Shown in pieces: positions 7,277 through 17,015 of a stretch of 59,929 nt of DNA. Under the pieces are notes generated by a model that had not been told where the DNA came from, ran no database searches, and saw only the letters and a list, made by a program, of their open reading frames with translations. Positions within the stretch are counted from its first letter, which is position 1; each line of letters begins with the position of its first letter. The translations under genes and the position numbers were made by a program. Source of the stretch: SIG714 sp964638675 (lineage in GTDB: Bacteria; Bacillota; Clostridia; Oscillospirales; CAG-272); assembly GCA_964638675.1 (NCBI GenBank), contig CAZXAU010000014.1, positions 1 through 59,929 on the forward strand, read 5' to 3'.

Positions 7277-8884
7277 GTTATAACAATGACGCAGTTACTT
7301 ATAAGAAATATAGCTCTTCCTTACCTTACGCCCGAATGTGAGGCACTCATTGCCGCAAGGGCGAAAGTTTCAAAAATACTGTCACCGTCGGATATAAGGG
7401 AAATGACGGTCACAAGGCGGTCTGTCGATGCAAGAAAGAAGAAAGATATAAGATTTATTTATACAGTAGCCATCTTTACAGACAAGAAGCTTAGCGACAG
7501 ACAGCTTGAATCCTGCTCGGCGATAAGAGTAGAAAACGATCAACCTGAAATCATTCCCGGGAGTGAAAAGCTCACTGGAAGGATCGTTGTTATAGGAATG
7601 GGACCTGCCGGAATGTTTTGTGCACTGACTCTTGCCAAACGCGGATATTTTCCTATAGTCATCGAGCGTGGAAAATCTGCGCTGGAGCGAAAAAAGGATA
7701 TTGAACATTTTTTTGATAAAAGGGAGCTTAACACCGATTCAAATGTTCAATTTGGTGCCGGCGGTGCAGGAACATTTTCGGACGGTAAACTTATCACCCG
7801 TGTGAATGATGCCCACTGCAAAGCGGTTCTTGAAGAATTGGTACGTTGCGGTGCCCCGAAGGAGATCCTTTCAAACGCAAAGCCGCATGTCGGAACAGAC
7901 AGACTCGTAAATATTGTAGAGAAAATTGACAGCGAGATCAGAGAAAACGGCGGTGAAATACTTTATGAGACAACATTTCGTGAGCTTATCTATAAAGGGG
8001 ACAAGCTCTGCGGAATCAGAACCGACCGTGGGGATATCGGATGTTCGCTTGCCGTGCTTGCAACCGGACATTCATCAAGAGATACATATGAATATCTTAT
8101 TGACAGCGGATTCAATGTCATACCGAAAGATTTCTCGTGCGGTGTCAGGATAGAGCATCTGGCATCAGATATAGACGAGGCGATGTACGGAGATGCCGAC
8201 ATTTCACTGCTCGGTCACGCGGAATATACGCTTTCACTGCGAAACGGTGAACGTGGTGTATACACATTCTGTATGTGTCCCGGGGGATCTGTAATAGCCG
8301 CCACATCCGAGGAAAAAAGTGTGGTCGTGAACGGAATGTCGTACTATAAACGTGATATGACGAATTCAAACAGTGCCATTGCGGTTTCTGTCCTGAAAAA
8401 AGACTATGGAAACGACCCGAGAAAGGCAATAGAGTTTCAAAGAACGCTTGAGAAAAATGCTTTTATTCTCGGCGGGGCTGATTATTCCGTGCCGATCCAG
8501 ACGGTCGGAGACTTTTTGGGCGAGAGTAAAAACAGCAAGGTCTCGAGAGTAGTTCCGTCTTATATGGGAGGACATGCATACAATTACGCAGAGCTTTCAA
8601 ACGGGCTTCCCCAGTTCATAACTTCCATGCTTAAAAGCGGAATTGCGGAATTTGATAAAAAAATCAGCGGTTTTGCATCGCCGAGTGCTATTCTCTCGGG
8701 ATATGAAACGAGAACATCTGCACCTGTGAGAATTCTTCGTGGTGACGATCTTGTTTCTGAAAATAAAAACGGTGTCTATCCTTGCGGAGAGGGTGCAGGG
8801 TATGCCGGAGGTATCACATCTGCCGCAGCTGACGGAATGCGTGTTGCAGAGAAAATCATATCTGTATATGCACCTGTCGGATGA
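7274..8884 (+). CDS. NAD(P)/FAD-dependent dehydrogenase (COG2509 family)
   Basis: 536 residues from ATG 7274 (532 from the alternative ATG 7286). An N-terminal segment of about 100 residues ending in RRSVDARKK is typical of this family; then comes an FAD-binding Rossmann motif GMGPAGMFCAL (about 107-118), and the family signature QFGAGGAGTFSDGKL (about 160). The C-terminus has the second FAD contact (YPCGEGAGYAGG). Substrate unknown. The frame is open upstream to 7178 through the whole repeat element, but those residues are the translated repeat and not family sequence, so I place the start at the element's right end. The ribosome site would be the purine run left of hairpin 4. Confidence 0.8.
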   Translation: MVITMTQLLIRNIALPYLTPECEALIAARAKVSKILSPSDIREMTVTRRSVDARKKKDIRFIYTVAIFTDKKLSDRQLESCSAIRVENDQPEIIPGSEKLTGRIVVIGMGPAGMFCALTLAKRGYFPIVIERGKSALERKKDIEHFFDKRELNTDSNVQFGAGGAGTFSDGKLITRVNDAHCKAVLEELVRCGAPKEILSNAKPHVGTDRLVNIVEKIDSEIRENGGEILYETTFRELIYKGDKLCGIRTDRGDIGCSLAVLATGHSSRDTYEYLIDSGFNVIPKDFSCGVRIEHLASDIDEAMYGDADISLLGHAEYTLSLRNGERGVYTFCMCPGGSVIAATSEEKSVVVNGMSYYKRDMTNSNSAIAVSVLKKDYGNDPRKAIEFQRTLEKNAFILGGADYSVPIQTVGDFLGESKNSKVSRVVPSYMGGHAYNYAELSNGLPQFITSMLKSGIAEFDKKISGFASPSAILSGYETRTSAPVRILRGDDLVSENKNGVYPCGEGAGYAGGITSAAADGMRVAEKIISVYAPVG

Positions 8885-8928
8885 AGCTTCAGAACGGATT
8901 TTTTGAATAAGATTATTCCGGACAACTC

Positions 8929-8937
8929 TGTTATAAT
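8929..8937 (+). promoter_or_regulatory. Possible extended -10 promoter for recJ
   Basis: TGTTATAAT (TG, one base, TATAAT) lies 40 bases before recJ. No good -35 is seen, which extended -10 promoters can tolerate. Confidence 0.4.
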
Positions 8938-8976
8938 AAGTATGCATAGAATCAGAAGGAAAGTAGTTTTACATAA

Positions 8977-11058
8977 ATGAAAAATAATTGGTTTGTCAAG
9001 AAATGCTCTGCCGATAAAAACTCAATAACGCAGTTTTCCCGTGAGATAGGAAAAACAGAAGCATTCTCACGTCTGCTCATTCAGCGTGGAATCGACAGTG
9101 CCGAAAAGTACAGCGAATTTATTTCTCCGCTCGGAAGTATCACCGACCCTTTTCTTCTGCCCGATATGAATCCGGCTGTTTGCAGAATAATGCAGGCTGT
9201 ATCATCAGGAGAAAAAATTCTGATTTACGGTGATTACGATGCTGACGGCGTAAGTTCGGTTGCACTTTTACTTCTTTATCTCAAGGAAAAAGGAGCGGAT
9301 GTGTCATACTACATTCCGTCAAGATTTACAGACGGGTACGGCATGTCAGATTCGGTGGTGAAAGAGGCGGCACAAAACAATGTTACGCTGATAATCACGG
9401 TTGACACCGGTATCACAGCCATAAACGAGATAGCGAATGCAAATTCATTGGGTATAGATACTGTCGTTACAGATCATCATGAATGCAAGAGTGAGCTCCC
9501 TGATTCTTTGGCAAATGTCGATATAAAACGTCCCGATACCTGTGTGGGGATATGTGAGTATGCAGGTGTTGGTGTAGCACTGAAGCTTGTTCAGGCTCTT
9601 GAGAGCATGATAGGAGATGACAGCGAAAATGCACCGCAAAATATACTTGAAAAATATGCCGACATTGTGGCGATAGGAACTGTTGCCGATCTGATGCCGC
9701 TGAGTGGAGAAAACAGGGTAATAGTAAAAAAAGGACTTGAAAAAATAAATTCAGGAGATTGCAGACCGGGTATACGTGCTCTTATTGAAAAAACGGTGAA
9801 AGACAATGAACCGGTCGATGCAAGAAAAATCGGATTTGTTATAGCACCCCGGATAAATGCGGCAGGCAGAATGGACAGTGCTGATACGGCACTTTCGCTT
9901 CTCACATGTCTTCCCGAAAATGAGTGCCGTGATATCGCCGAAAAATTGTGTAGGCTTAATTCTGAGCGTCAGGCTGAGGAAAACCGAATCACATCTATGG
10001 CACTTGAGATGCTTTCGGGCGGCGAATATGACAGCGATGATGTGCTTGTGCTTGCCAATGAAGGCTGGCATCACGGTGTTATCGGCATCGTATGCTCGAG
10101 AATTACTGATAAATTCAAAAAGCCTGTAATACTTCTTTCTGTGGACGATAACGGAATTGCAAAAGGCTCGTGCAGAAGTGTATGCGATTTCAATATAATA
10201 AGGGCGATAGAAAGTTGCTCTGAGTATGTTATAAAATTCGGCGGTCATGATATGGCAGCCGGGATAACACTCCGCCATGAAATGGTAAATGGTTTCAGAA
10301 AGGCAATCAATGAATATGCCCGTGCAGTTGGTGACATGATAGCAGGTGACAGGACAGATATAGATCTTGTACTTTCTACACGTGATATTACCCTTCCGTT
10401 TGCAAACGAGCTCAGACAGCTCGAGCCGTGCGGAAGAGACAACCCCGAACCGATCTTCCTTTTAGAGAAGGTGAAAATAGCAAATGCTACTCCGCTTACC
10501 GAGGGCAAGCACACAAAATTTATCCTTAAAAAAGGCGGTATCAGCTTCGAATGTATTGCATTCAATTTTGATATCTCGCTGAATGGGCTTTGTGTCGGAG
10601 ATGAGATATCGGTAGTTGTTTCAATTGAGATAAAGGAATATATGGGCAGAAGAAGTGTTCAGACCAAGCTGAAGGATTTTTGCTATGAGGGTGCACTCGG
10701 AAGCCTGTTTGAGAAAGGGATTGAGTTATACAATGCCATATGCAGAGGAAGATGTATTAATGACGGTCGGATAGTTCTTCCCGAAAGAGATGATCTTCAG
10801 AGGGTATACAAAATACTGAGAAGTGTTTGCGGATTCGAGGGCGGAGCAATTTCATACAGAAAGCTGTTTGAGTTGAGCGGAATTTCGTCATATGTATGCT
10901 TAAGGGCGATGATCGATATATTCAGAGAAACGAATCTTGTGAATATAATGAAAGAAGATGAGTATGGTGCTTTTATAAAGCTTGTCAAAGTTCCGGCAGG
11001 TCAAAAGGCAGTTATAGAATCTTCAAGGACATATATCAGAATAAAAGAGCTCGTATGA
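8977..11058 (+). CDS. recJ: Single-stranded-DNA-specific exonuclease RecJ
   Basis: A 5'-3' exonuclease on single-stranded DNA used in recombination and mismatch repair. 693 residues, within the longer Clostridia size range. Visible DHH-family motifs: YGDYDADGVSS (about 83-93), DTGI (about 147), TDHHE (about 165-169), GTVADLMPL, NAAGRM, then DHHA1 motifs HHGVIGIV and GGHDMAAG (about 422). An OB-like domain follows, then a C-terminal region of about 120 residues of the kind seen in Firmicutes RecJ. All metal ligands I can check are present. The ATG at 8977 is preceded by AGAAGGAAAG at some distance. It overlaps the next gene by four bases (ATGA). Confidence 0.93.
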   Translation: MKNNWFVKKCSADKNSITQFSREIGKTEAFSRLLIQRGIDSAEKYSEFISPLGSITDPFLLPDMNPAVCRIMQAVSSGEKILIYGDYDADGVSSVALLLLYLKEKGADVSYYIPSRFTDGYGMSDSVVKEAAQNNVTLIITVDTGITAINEIANANSLGIDTVVTDHHECKSELPDSLANVDIKRPDTCVGICEYAGVGVALKLVQALESMIGDDSENAPQNILEKYADIVAIGTVADLMPLSGENRVIVKKGLEKINSGDCRPGIRALIEKTVKDNEPVDARKIGFVIAPRINAAGRMDSADTALSLLTCLPENECRDIAEKLCRLNSERQAEENRITSMALEMLSGGEYDSDDVLVLANEGWHHGVIGIVCSRITDKFKKPVILLSVDDNGIAKGSCRSVCDFNIIRAIESCSEYVIKFGGHDMAAGITLRHEMVNGFRKAINEYARAVGDMIAGDRTDIDLVLSTRDITLPFANELRQLEPCGRDNPEPIFLLEKVKIANATPLTEGKHTKFILKKGGISFECIAFNFDISLNGLCVGDEISVVVSIEIKEYMGRRSVQTKLKDFCYEGALGSLFEKGIELYNAICRGRCINDGRIVLPERDDLQRVYKILRSVCGFEGGAISYRKLFELSGISSYVCLRAMIDIFRETNLVNIMKEDEYGAFIKLVKVPAGQKAVIESSRTYIRIKELV

Positions 11059-12551
11059 AAAATAATATGCATAATGTCAACATCAGAGTAAAAATATCTT
11101 TTGTCCTGATAGCGGCTTTGTTTACCGTATATCTTATGAATTCATTATGCGGTGCACGACCGACTTTTGCCGGGAACGAAGACGATGAAAAAACAAATAA
11201 TGAGAAAAAGATCCTCGCCGATATAGACAGATATATCACCGAATGCTTTGAAAATTCGCATATTCCTTCAATGTCTGTATGTATTGTTGACAAAGAAAAT
11301 GTTCTGCTCTCAAAAGGCTACGGCGGGGTCAAAGATTCTGACACCCCGTATCTGATAGGTTCGGTCAGCAAATCTTTTACGGCTGTGTGCATCATGCAAC
11401 TTGCAGAGCAGGGAAAAATAGATTTGAATGCAAGGCTGTCGACATATCTGCCGCAGGCAAGTGACGGGGATAGGATCACTGTAAGTCAGCTTCTGAAGCA
11501 CACAAGCGGACTTGGAGAGCATCAGAATCTCTCGAATTATAAGATCTCAGAGCGTCAAGAAATACACAATTATGCCAATGTGAACTATTCAATTCTGGGT
11601 GAAATTATTGAAAAGGTGAGTGGACAGTCATACAGTGACTATATAACAGAGCATATTTTTTTGCCGCTTGGTCTTTTGAATACATCTGTACAGGGCGAAA
11701 CTCAGGGAGATAAAGAGCTGATCGACGGATTCACCAACTATTGGGGATTCAATATCAAACGGAATCATATGTTTCCGACATCAAAAAATGCATGGATCAC
11801 ACCGAGTGCCGGGTATCTATCATCATCGGCAAATGATCTTGCAAGATATCTGCAATTCTATATGAACGGCGGAGAGGGGATTCTGTCCGGGCAGAGCATA
11901 AACAGAATGTTTTATGAGGACACGGTTTTTGTTGACGGCGATGTCCCATACAGCTACGGTTACGGATGGGCTACTGTAAAAGAGCCACTTCCAGAAAAGG
12001 TCTACCGCCACAGCGGACTTGTAGAAACAGGAACGGCATGTGTGTTCATTTTACCCGAAAGAGATATTGCGATTGCAATAACAGCCAATGTCAATGATTA
12101 TTTTGTGACGAATGAAATAATGGATTCGCTCGGGTGGGGTGTTGTTCTTATGCTTCTCGGTGAGATACCTAATGAAATAGGCATGAGCGATTATATACTG
12201 AGTCATATCTTGATTGATATGATTATGTTTGCCGTATTATTATTGCCGGCAGTTTCACTTTACATGTTGCCTAAATTTATAAAAAAAATAAAAAATGGAA
12301 AGATCAAATCATCATCGGTGATGCTTTCAATATTGTTTAACCTGCTGACGGCAATTATTATACTTTTGATCGTGCCACTGCTCTTTGATACTCCGCTTTG
12401 GGTTGCAAAGGCTTTTGTACCTGATGTGTATATAACGGTGGTATTATCATCACTGCTGTCGATCTTAGGCTTTTTAATCAAAATTGCGGCTTTCTGCTGT
12501 GTGAAAGCCGGAAACAATAAATGTCGAATTATGGAGAATCGAGAAACTTAG
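11055..12551 (+). CDS. Membrane serine hydrolase, class C beta-lactamase/PBP4* fold
   Basis: 498 residues. An N-terminal membrane helix (about 10-30) exports a class C beta-lactamase-like domain with Ser-x-x-Lys in GSVSKSFTAV (Ser about 103), Tyr-x-Asn in NYANVNYSILG (about 173-175) and His-Ser-Gly in YRHSGLV (about 319-321). Three hydrophobic helices fill the C-terminus (about 380-400, 425-450, 455-480), an arrangement seen in membrane-bound D-aminopeptidase or esterase-like members. It probably acts on peptidoglycan peptides or small D-amino-acid compounds outside the cell; substrate unproven. It overlaps recJ by four bases. Confidence 0.8.
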   Translation: MKNNMHNVNIRVKISFVLIAALFTVYLMNSLCGARPTFAGNEDDEKTNNEKKILADIDRYITECFENSHIPSMSVCIVDKENVLLSKGYGGVKDSDTPYLIGSVSKSFTAVCIMQLAEQGKIDLNARLSTYLPQASDGDRITVSQLLKHTSGLGEHQNLSNYKISERQEIHNYANVNYSILGEIIEKVSGQSYSDYITEHIFLPLGLLNTSVQGETQGDKELIDGFTNYWGFNIKRNHMFPTSKNAWITPSAGYLSSSANDLARYLQFYMNGGEGILSGQSINRMFYEDTVFVDGDVPYSYGYGWATVKEPLPEKVYRHSGLVETGTACVFILPERDIAIAITANVNDYFVTNEIMDSLGWGVVLMLLGEIPNEIGMSDYILSHILIDMIMFAVLLLPAVSLYMLPKFIKKIKNGKIKSSSVMLSILFNLLTAIIILLIVPLLFDTPLWVAKAFVPDVYITVVLSSLLSILGFLIKIAAFCCVKAGNNKCRIMENRET

Positions 12552-12607
12552 TTTATCCTTGTTTCAGCGAATATCCATACCCCACCAATAAATTCTTTGA
12601 ATGGGGA

Positions 12608-12657
12608 GGTGATATTTTCTGTAGAAAATGTCACCGTGAACTTTCTACAGAAAGTTC
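12608..12657 (+). promoter_or_regulatory. Pair of hairpins in the relA leader
   Basis: Stem 1: GGTGA-t-ATTTTCT with AGAAAAT-g-TCACC (12608-12635, one mismatch, two-base loop). Stem 2: GAACTTTCT with AGAAAGTTC (12638-12657, two-base loop). The two stems share the ACTTTCT/TTTTCT core. No T-run follows, so a leader structure is more likely than a terminator. The relA ribosome site begins about 30 bases downstream. Confidence 0.5.
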
Positions 12658-12703
12658 CTCCGAATATAAGACGCTGACTGCAAAAAAGAAAGGAGAATAG
12701 CGA

Positions 12704-14905
12704 ATGAAGGACGATATTACGAAAAATCTATATGAGATGCTTGAAAACTCGGGAAGAAAATACAATTTAGAGAAGATAGATGATGCATACGAATTTGCGG
12801 CAAAGCTGCATGAGGGACAGTTCAGACAGAGCGGCGAGCCATACATTTCGCATCCTGTTGCAGTAGCGGAGATAGTTGCAGGGCTTGGACTCGACACTGA
12901 CTCTATAGTTGCCGCACTTTTGCATGATACGATTGAGGACTGCGGAAACGAGGTTGACCTTGAAACTATAAGAAAGCGTTTCGGAGAAGATGTCGAAATG
13001 CTGGTAGATGGTCTGACCAAGCTTGTGAAGATACCGTTTGCCGATAAAGAAGAAGAGCATATGGAAAACCTTCGCAAGATGTTTCTTGCGATGTCGAAGG
13101 ATATAAGGGTCATATTCATCAAGCTTTGCGACAGACTTCACAATATGCGTACTCTTGAAGCAAAGAGAGACGAGCGAAGAAGGATCATTGCACTTGAGAC
13201 GATGCAGGTGTATGCACCGCTTGCTCACCGTCTCGGTATGCAGAAGATAAAGCAGGAGCTTGAAAATTTATCACTTTGGTACCTTGATTCTATAGGATAT
13301 ACAGAAGTCAAGAATGATATAGAACGCAGATACGGAATGAACGAAAACTTTCTGCAGAATGTCGAGAACAGCATTATAGAAAAGCTGTCATCGATGGGAT
13401 ATTCGTTCAGAATGGAAGGCAGAATAAAATCGGTCTACAGTATATACAGAAAGATATACGAAAAAGGAAAGAGCTTTGATGAGATATACGACTTTTTCGC
13501 ACTCAGAATAATTACAGATACAGAGATCGAATGCTATACAGTTCTCGGCGTAATACACGAGATGTTCAAATCTATCCCTGGAAGATTCAAGGACTATATA
13601 TCGACCCCTAAGCCGAATATGTACCGTTCGCTTCATACAACGGTCATCGGAAAGGACGGAATACCCTTTGAGGTTCAGATAAGAACACGCGAGATGCATG
13701 AGATAGCCGAATACGGTATTGCGGCACACTGGAAATACAAATCAGGTGCAAGTGCTAAAAGGGAAGTTGACAATAAGCTTGAGTGGATATCGAAGATCAT
13801 CGAAAACGAAGACAATACAATGGATCCCGATGAGTTTCTCCGTTCGCTCAAGATTGATATTTTCCATGACGAGACATTTGTTTTCACGCCGAAGGGAGAT
13901 GTCATAACCCTGCCGCTCGGATCGACCATTATAGATTTTGCATACGCAATTCATTCGCAGGTCGGAAATAAAATGATCGGTGCGAGAATAAACGGAGTTA
14001 TAGCTCCGATAGACAGCATTCCTGAAAACGGGCAGATCGTTGAGATAATCACATCATCATCATCAAAAGGACCGAGCAGAGACTGGCTGAAGATCGTAAA
14101 GACGGCAGAGGCAAGAAATAAAATAAGGCAGTGGTTCAAAAAAGAAAAGAAAGCCGAAAACATTATTGTCGGAAAAGCCGAAGTTGACCGTGTGATCAAG
14201 CGTTTTGGAGGTGTCTGCAATGAGGCACAGAAAACCGAAATCGTTACAAGGGTTGCCGAAAGAATGGGAATTCACAATCCCGATGACTTTTATAATACTC
14301 TGGGCTTCGGAGGACTGTCGGTAGAAAAAATTTCGACAAAAATAAAGGATGAATACGACAGAACCGTCAAAACCGAAGAAACCGTGCGTCCGCTCGAAGT
14401 GTCGGATATCAAAACAAAGCCCTCGAAAAAAGCAAAGGGCGGAGTTTATATCGATGGAGTTGACGGTTGTGAGGTCAAGTTTGCGAGATGCTGTAATCCG
14501 CTTCCGGGCGACAGTATTATAGGATTCATTACCAAGGGCTTTGGAATTTCAGTGCATAAAAAAGAATGTCCTAACATGATAAAGATGGCTGAAAAAGCCG
14601 AAAACAAGGAAAGGTTTGTCAGTGCATCATGGGGCGGAACTGACAGCGGAATTGAAAGCGGAGCTACTTTTGAGGCGGGAGTCAGAATATTTGCCGAAAC
14701 CAATTTAATGCTTATCGCAAATATCACTGCAGCACTTGCCGACATGAAGGTTTCAATTCATCAGATAAGCACACAAAACAAGAGCGATGATGAGATTGTT
14801 GTAAACCTGGTCGTAGGTTGCAAAAATACAGATCATTTCAGCTCCATAATGTCGAGACTTCGTTCGGTCGAAGGCGTAAATGAAGTGGTAAGAGGATATA
14901 TATAA
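12704..14905 (+). CDS. relA: Bifunctional (p)ppGpp synthetase/hydrolase (Rel)
   Basis: Makes and degrades the stringent-response alarmone. 733 residues in the standard order: HD hydrolase domain (FRQSGEPYISHP, then the HD pair in LLHDTIED, about 75-76), synthetase domain with RFKDYI (about 293-298) and KPNMYRSLHTT, TGS (about 388-448), a zinc-finger-like region with ARCCNPLPGD, and a C-terminal ACT domain. The RxKD form of the synthetase motif is the one associated with bifunctional enzymes, and the HD residues are intact, so both activities are expected. The ATG at 12704 follows AAAGGAG by eight bases. dtd starts two bases after its stop, and hemZ follows, as in many Clostridia. Confidence 0.95.
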   Translation: MKDDITKNLYEMLENSGRKYNLEKIDDAYEFAAKLHEGQFRQSGEPYISHPVAVAEIVAGLGLDTDSIVAALLHDTIEDCGNEVDLETIRKRFGEDVEMLVDGLTKLVKIPFADKEEEHMENLRKMFLAMSKDIRVIFIKLCDRLHNMRTLEAKRDERRRIIALETMQVYAPLAHRLGMQKIKQELENLSLWYLDSIGYTEVKNDIERRYGMNENFLQNVENSIIEKLSSMGYSFRMEGRIKSVYSIYRKIYEKGKSFDEIYDFFALRIITDTEIECYTVLGVIHEMFKSIPGRFKDYISTPKPNMYRSLHTTVIGKDGIPFEVQIRTREMHEIAEYGIAAHWKYKSGASAKREVDNKLEWISKIIENEDNTMDPDEFLRSLKIDIFHDETFVFTPKGDVITLPLGSTIIDFAYAIHSQVGNKMIGARINGVIAPIDSIPENGQIVEIITSSSSKGPSRDWLKIVKTAEARNKIRQWFKKEKKAENIIVGKAEVDRVIKRFGGVCNEAQKTEIVTRVAERMGIHNPDDFYNTLGFGGLSVEKISTKIKDEYDRTVKTEETVRPLEVSDIKTKPSKKAKGGVYIDGVDGCEVKFARCCNPLPGDSIIGFITKGFGISVHKKECPNMIKMAEKAENKERFVSASWGGTDSGIESGATFEAGVRIFAETNLMLIANITAALADMKVSIHQISTQNKSDDEIVVNLVVGCKNTDHFSSIMSRLRSVEGVNEVVRGYI

Positions 14906-14906
14906 A

Positions 14907-15359
14907 ATGACGGCAGTAATTCAGAGAGTAAAATATGCGGCGGTAAGGGTGAATGGCGAAACCGTGGGGAGCTGTGGTTTGGGCCTGCTTATCCTTCTCG
15001 GAGTTTTCTCGGAAGATGAAAAGCGTGATGCCGAGCTACTTGCTGCCAAAATTTCAAAGCTGAGGATTTTCTCGGATGAGAATGATAAGCTCAATTTGTC
15101 GGTAAACGATATAGGGGGCAGTGCTCTTGTCGTATCGAATTTCACACTCTGTGCCAATTACAGACACGGAAATCGTCCCGATTATCTTGCGGCAAAAAAG
15201 CCGGACGAGGCAAATGAACTGTATCTGTATTTCGCACAAAGGTTGCATGAGCTTGTTCCGGGCGGAGTGCAAACAGGCGAATTCGGAGAAGATATGAAAA
15301 TTGAAACACTTTGCGACGGTCCTATAACGATCGTTATGGACAGTAATGTGCTGAAATAA
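14907..15359 (+). CDS. dtd: D-aminoacyl-tRNA deacylase
   Basis: Removes D-amino acids mischarged on tRNA. 150 residues, the full family length. It begins MTAVIQRV as usual, and has VSNFTLCA (family S-x-F-T-L) near residue 74 with NRPDY after it, and GVQTGEFGEDM followed by DGPIT near 114-135, the two active-site segments. It is tightly coupled to relA, one base after the stop codon, so both are surely one transcript. Confidence 0.95.
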   Translation: MTAVIQRVKYAAVRVNGETVGSCGLGLLILLGVFSEDEKRDAELLAAKISKLRIFSDENDKLNLSVNDIGGSALVVSNFTLCANYRHGNRPDYLAAKKPDEANELYLYFAQRLHELVPGGVQTGEFGEDMKIETLCDGPITIVMDSNVLK

Positions 15360-15413
15360 CTGCCGTGAGTTGCAATATACAATTCGGGCAATAAGAAAAG
15401 GAATAATCAAAAA

Positions 15414-16880
15414 ATGATAATAGACCTTAAAGGTGATATTAATATAAGCTATGTGGAAAATCTCTGCCTGATCTTCTTCCCGGGTGCCAAATTCGGAAAG
15501 GAAGAGATTGAGGGCGAAGATACACCAAAGCTTGATTTGACGGTTGAGACGATTGATAGCGGATGTTACGCCAAGGCAACCATGAGCATCGGCGATAAGA
15601 GCGTAAGCTCGGAGCATTTTGCCGAAGTCAATCCGCCGTATACAATTGACAAAACAAAACAGATAGTGGTGGGAACTGCAATGTATAACTGCGGATGCAA
15701 GCTGTTTGATTTCACACCGCCGTGGGGTATACTTACTGGTATACGTCCTGCAAAAATAGCGTGGCAGCTTTATTCATCGCTCGGTACAAAAAATGCAACA
15801 AAAAAGGCACTTTTCAATGACTACCGTGTGAGTCCGAAAAAGGCACAGCTTGCAACAAATATCGCTGTCTTTGAAAATAAACTTCTTTCAAAATTTCCGA
15901 AAAACACTTGCAGTCTTTATATATCGGTACCGTTTTGTCCCTCGAGATGCGCTTATTGCTCGTTTATCTCGTATGCGACAAAGCGTTTGATATCGATGAT
16001 ACCCGACTATCTCGAAAAGTTGTATTCCGATCTTGAAAGAATGGTGAAGCTGATCGCTTCAAGGGGGCAGAGAATCGTCACGATATACGTGGGAGGCGGT
16101 ACTCCTACTGTGCTTGAGGACTTCCGCCTCGAAGGACTTCTCTCAAAGATAAATGAGCTTGTCGATATGTCAGAGGTGATTGAATTCACTCTTGAAGCAG
16201 GAAGACCTGATACCCTGACCAAAGAAAAGCTGAATATCGCAAAACGGTGCGGCGTAACACGAATCTGTGTCAATCCGCAGACTCTCAATGACGATATTCT
16301 GAAGGGAATCGGCAGAATGCATACTGCCGATGATTTTCTTACCGCATTTTCTCTCGCAAGAGAATCGGGCATTCAGTATATCAATACCGATATTATAGCC
16401 GGACTTCCCGGAGATAATTTTGCAAGCTTTGCAAGGACGGTAGATACTATCATATCTCTTCGTCCCGAGGATGTCACTGTGCATACATTTTTTGCCAAAA
16501 AAGCATCGGATATTGTGCACAGCGGAATCAAGATTTATTCCCGATCAAGTGCAGAGGCGGTCAAATGTGTCGATTATTCACAGGTGATGCTGTCTCAGGC
16601 AGGATATGATCCCTATTATGTATACAGACAAAAAAATACTGTGGGCAATCTTGAAAATGTAGGCTTTTGTCTCGAGGGTGCCAACGGATATTATAACTCG
16701 CTCATTATGTCGGACAGGCACGATATTTACGCTGTAGGAGCAGGTGCTTCTACAAAACTGATTTCCGAGGACGGAAAAATTAAAAGATTTTATGTGCCGA
16801 AGTATCCTTATGAATATCTCAGCGAAGAATACAGGAAAAAAATCAATCTGCAATTTGAAGATATAGCGAATTTTCGATAA
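15414..16880 (+). CDS. hemZ: HemZ-type radical SAM coproporphyrinogen dehydrogenase
   Basis: 488 residues. A non-SAM N-terminal domain of about 165 residues is followed by the radical SAM core with Cys175-x3-Cys179-x2-Cys182 in FCPSRCAYCSF, the GGGTPT segment, and HemN-like downstream motifs (AGLPGD, VHTFF). Length and N-terminal extension fit HemZ of Firmicutes better than HemN or the short HemW. Order relA-dtd-hemZ supports this. Catalysis as coproporphyrinogen dehydrogenase is by family name; other members of this branch have not all been tested. ATG 15414 follows AAGGAATAATC. Confidence 0.85.
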   Translation: MIIDLKGDINISYVENLCLIFFPGAKFGKEEIEGEDTPKLDLTVETIDSGCYAKATMSIGDKSVSSEHFAEVNPPYTIDKTKQIVVGTAMYNCGCKLFDFTPPWGILTGIRPAKIAWQLYSSLGTKNATKKALFNDYRVSPKKAQLATNIAVFENKLLSKFPKNTCSLYISVPFCPSRCAYCSFISYATKRLISMIPDYLEKLYSDLERMVKLIASRGQRIVTIYVGGGTPTVLEDFRLEGLLSKINELVDMSEVIEFTLEAGRPDTLTKEKLNIAKRCGVTRICVNPQTLNDDILKGIGRMHTADDFLTAFSLARESGIQYINTDIIAGLPGDNFASFARTVDTIISLRPEDVTVHTFFAKKASDIVHSGIKIYSRSSAEAVKCVDYSQVMLSQAGYDPYYVYRQKNTVGNLENVGFCLEGANGYYNSLIMSDRHDIYAVGAGASTKLISEDGKIKRFYVPKYPYEYLSEEYRKKINLQFEDIANFR

Positions 16881-16900
16881 TACACCTGAGCTTTCGCTTC

Positions 16901-16930
16901 GGATATATGCGGATATACACGGATATATTA
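16901..16930 (+). repeat. Three tandem 10-bp repeats
   Basis: GGATATATGC, GGATATACAC, GGATATATTA follow each other in the hemZ-kinase gap. The phase of one helical turn could suit a binding site, but chance is possible. Confidence 0.4.
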
Positions 16931-17015
16931 ACGAATAAAAACGAAAGGATGGGCATACATTCTGAATATATCTATAATACAGATCAGGATATAGAATTCG
17001 GAATGTGAGGAAAAA

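Noticed and set aside
9751..10278. Minus-strand open frame of 175 codons inside recJ
   Set aside because: It is opposite strongly conserved RecJ motifs; no promoter or ribosome site.
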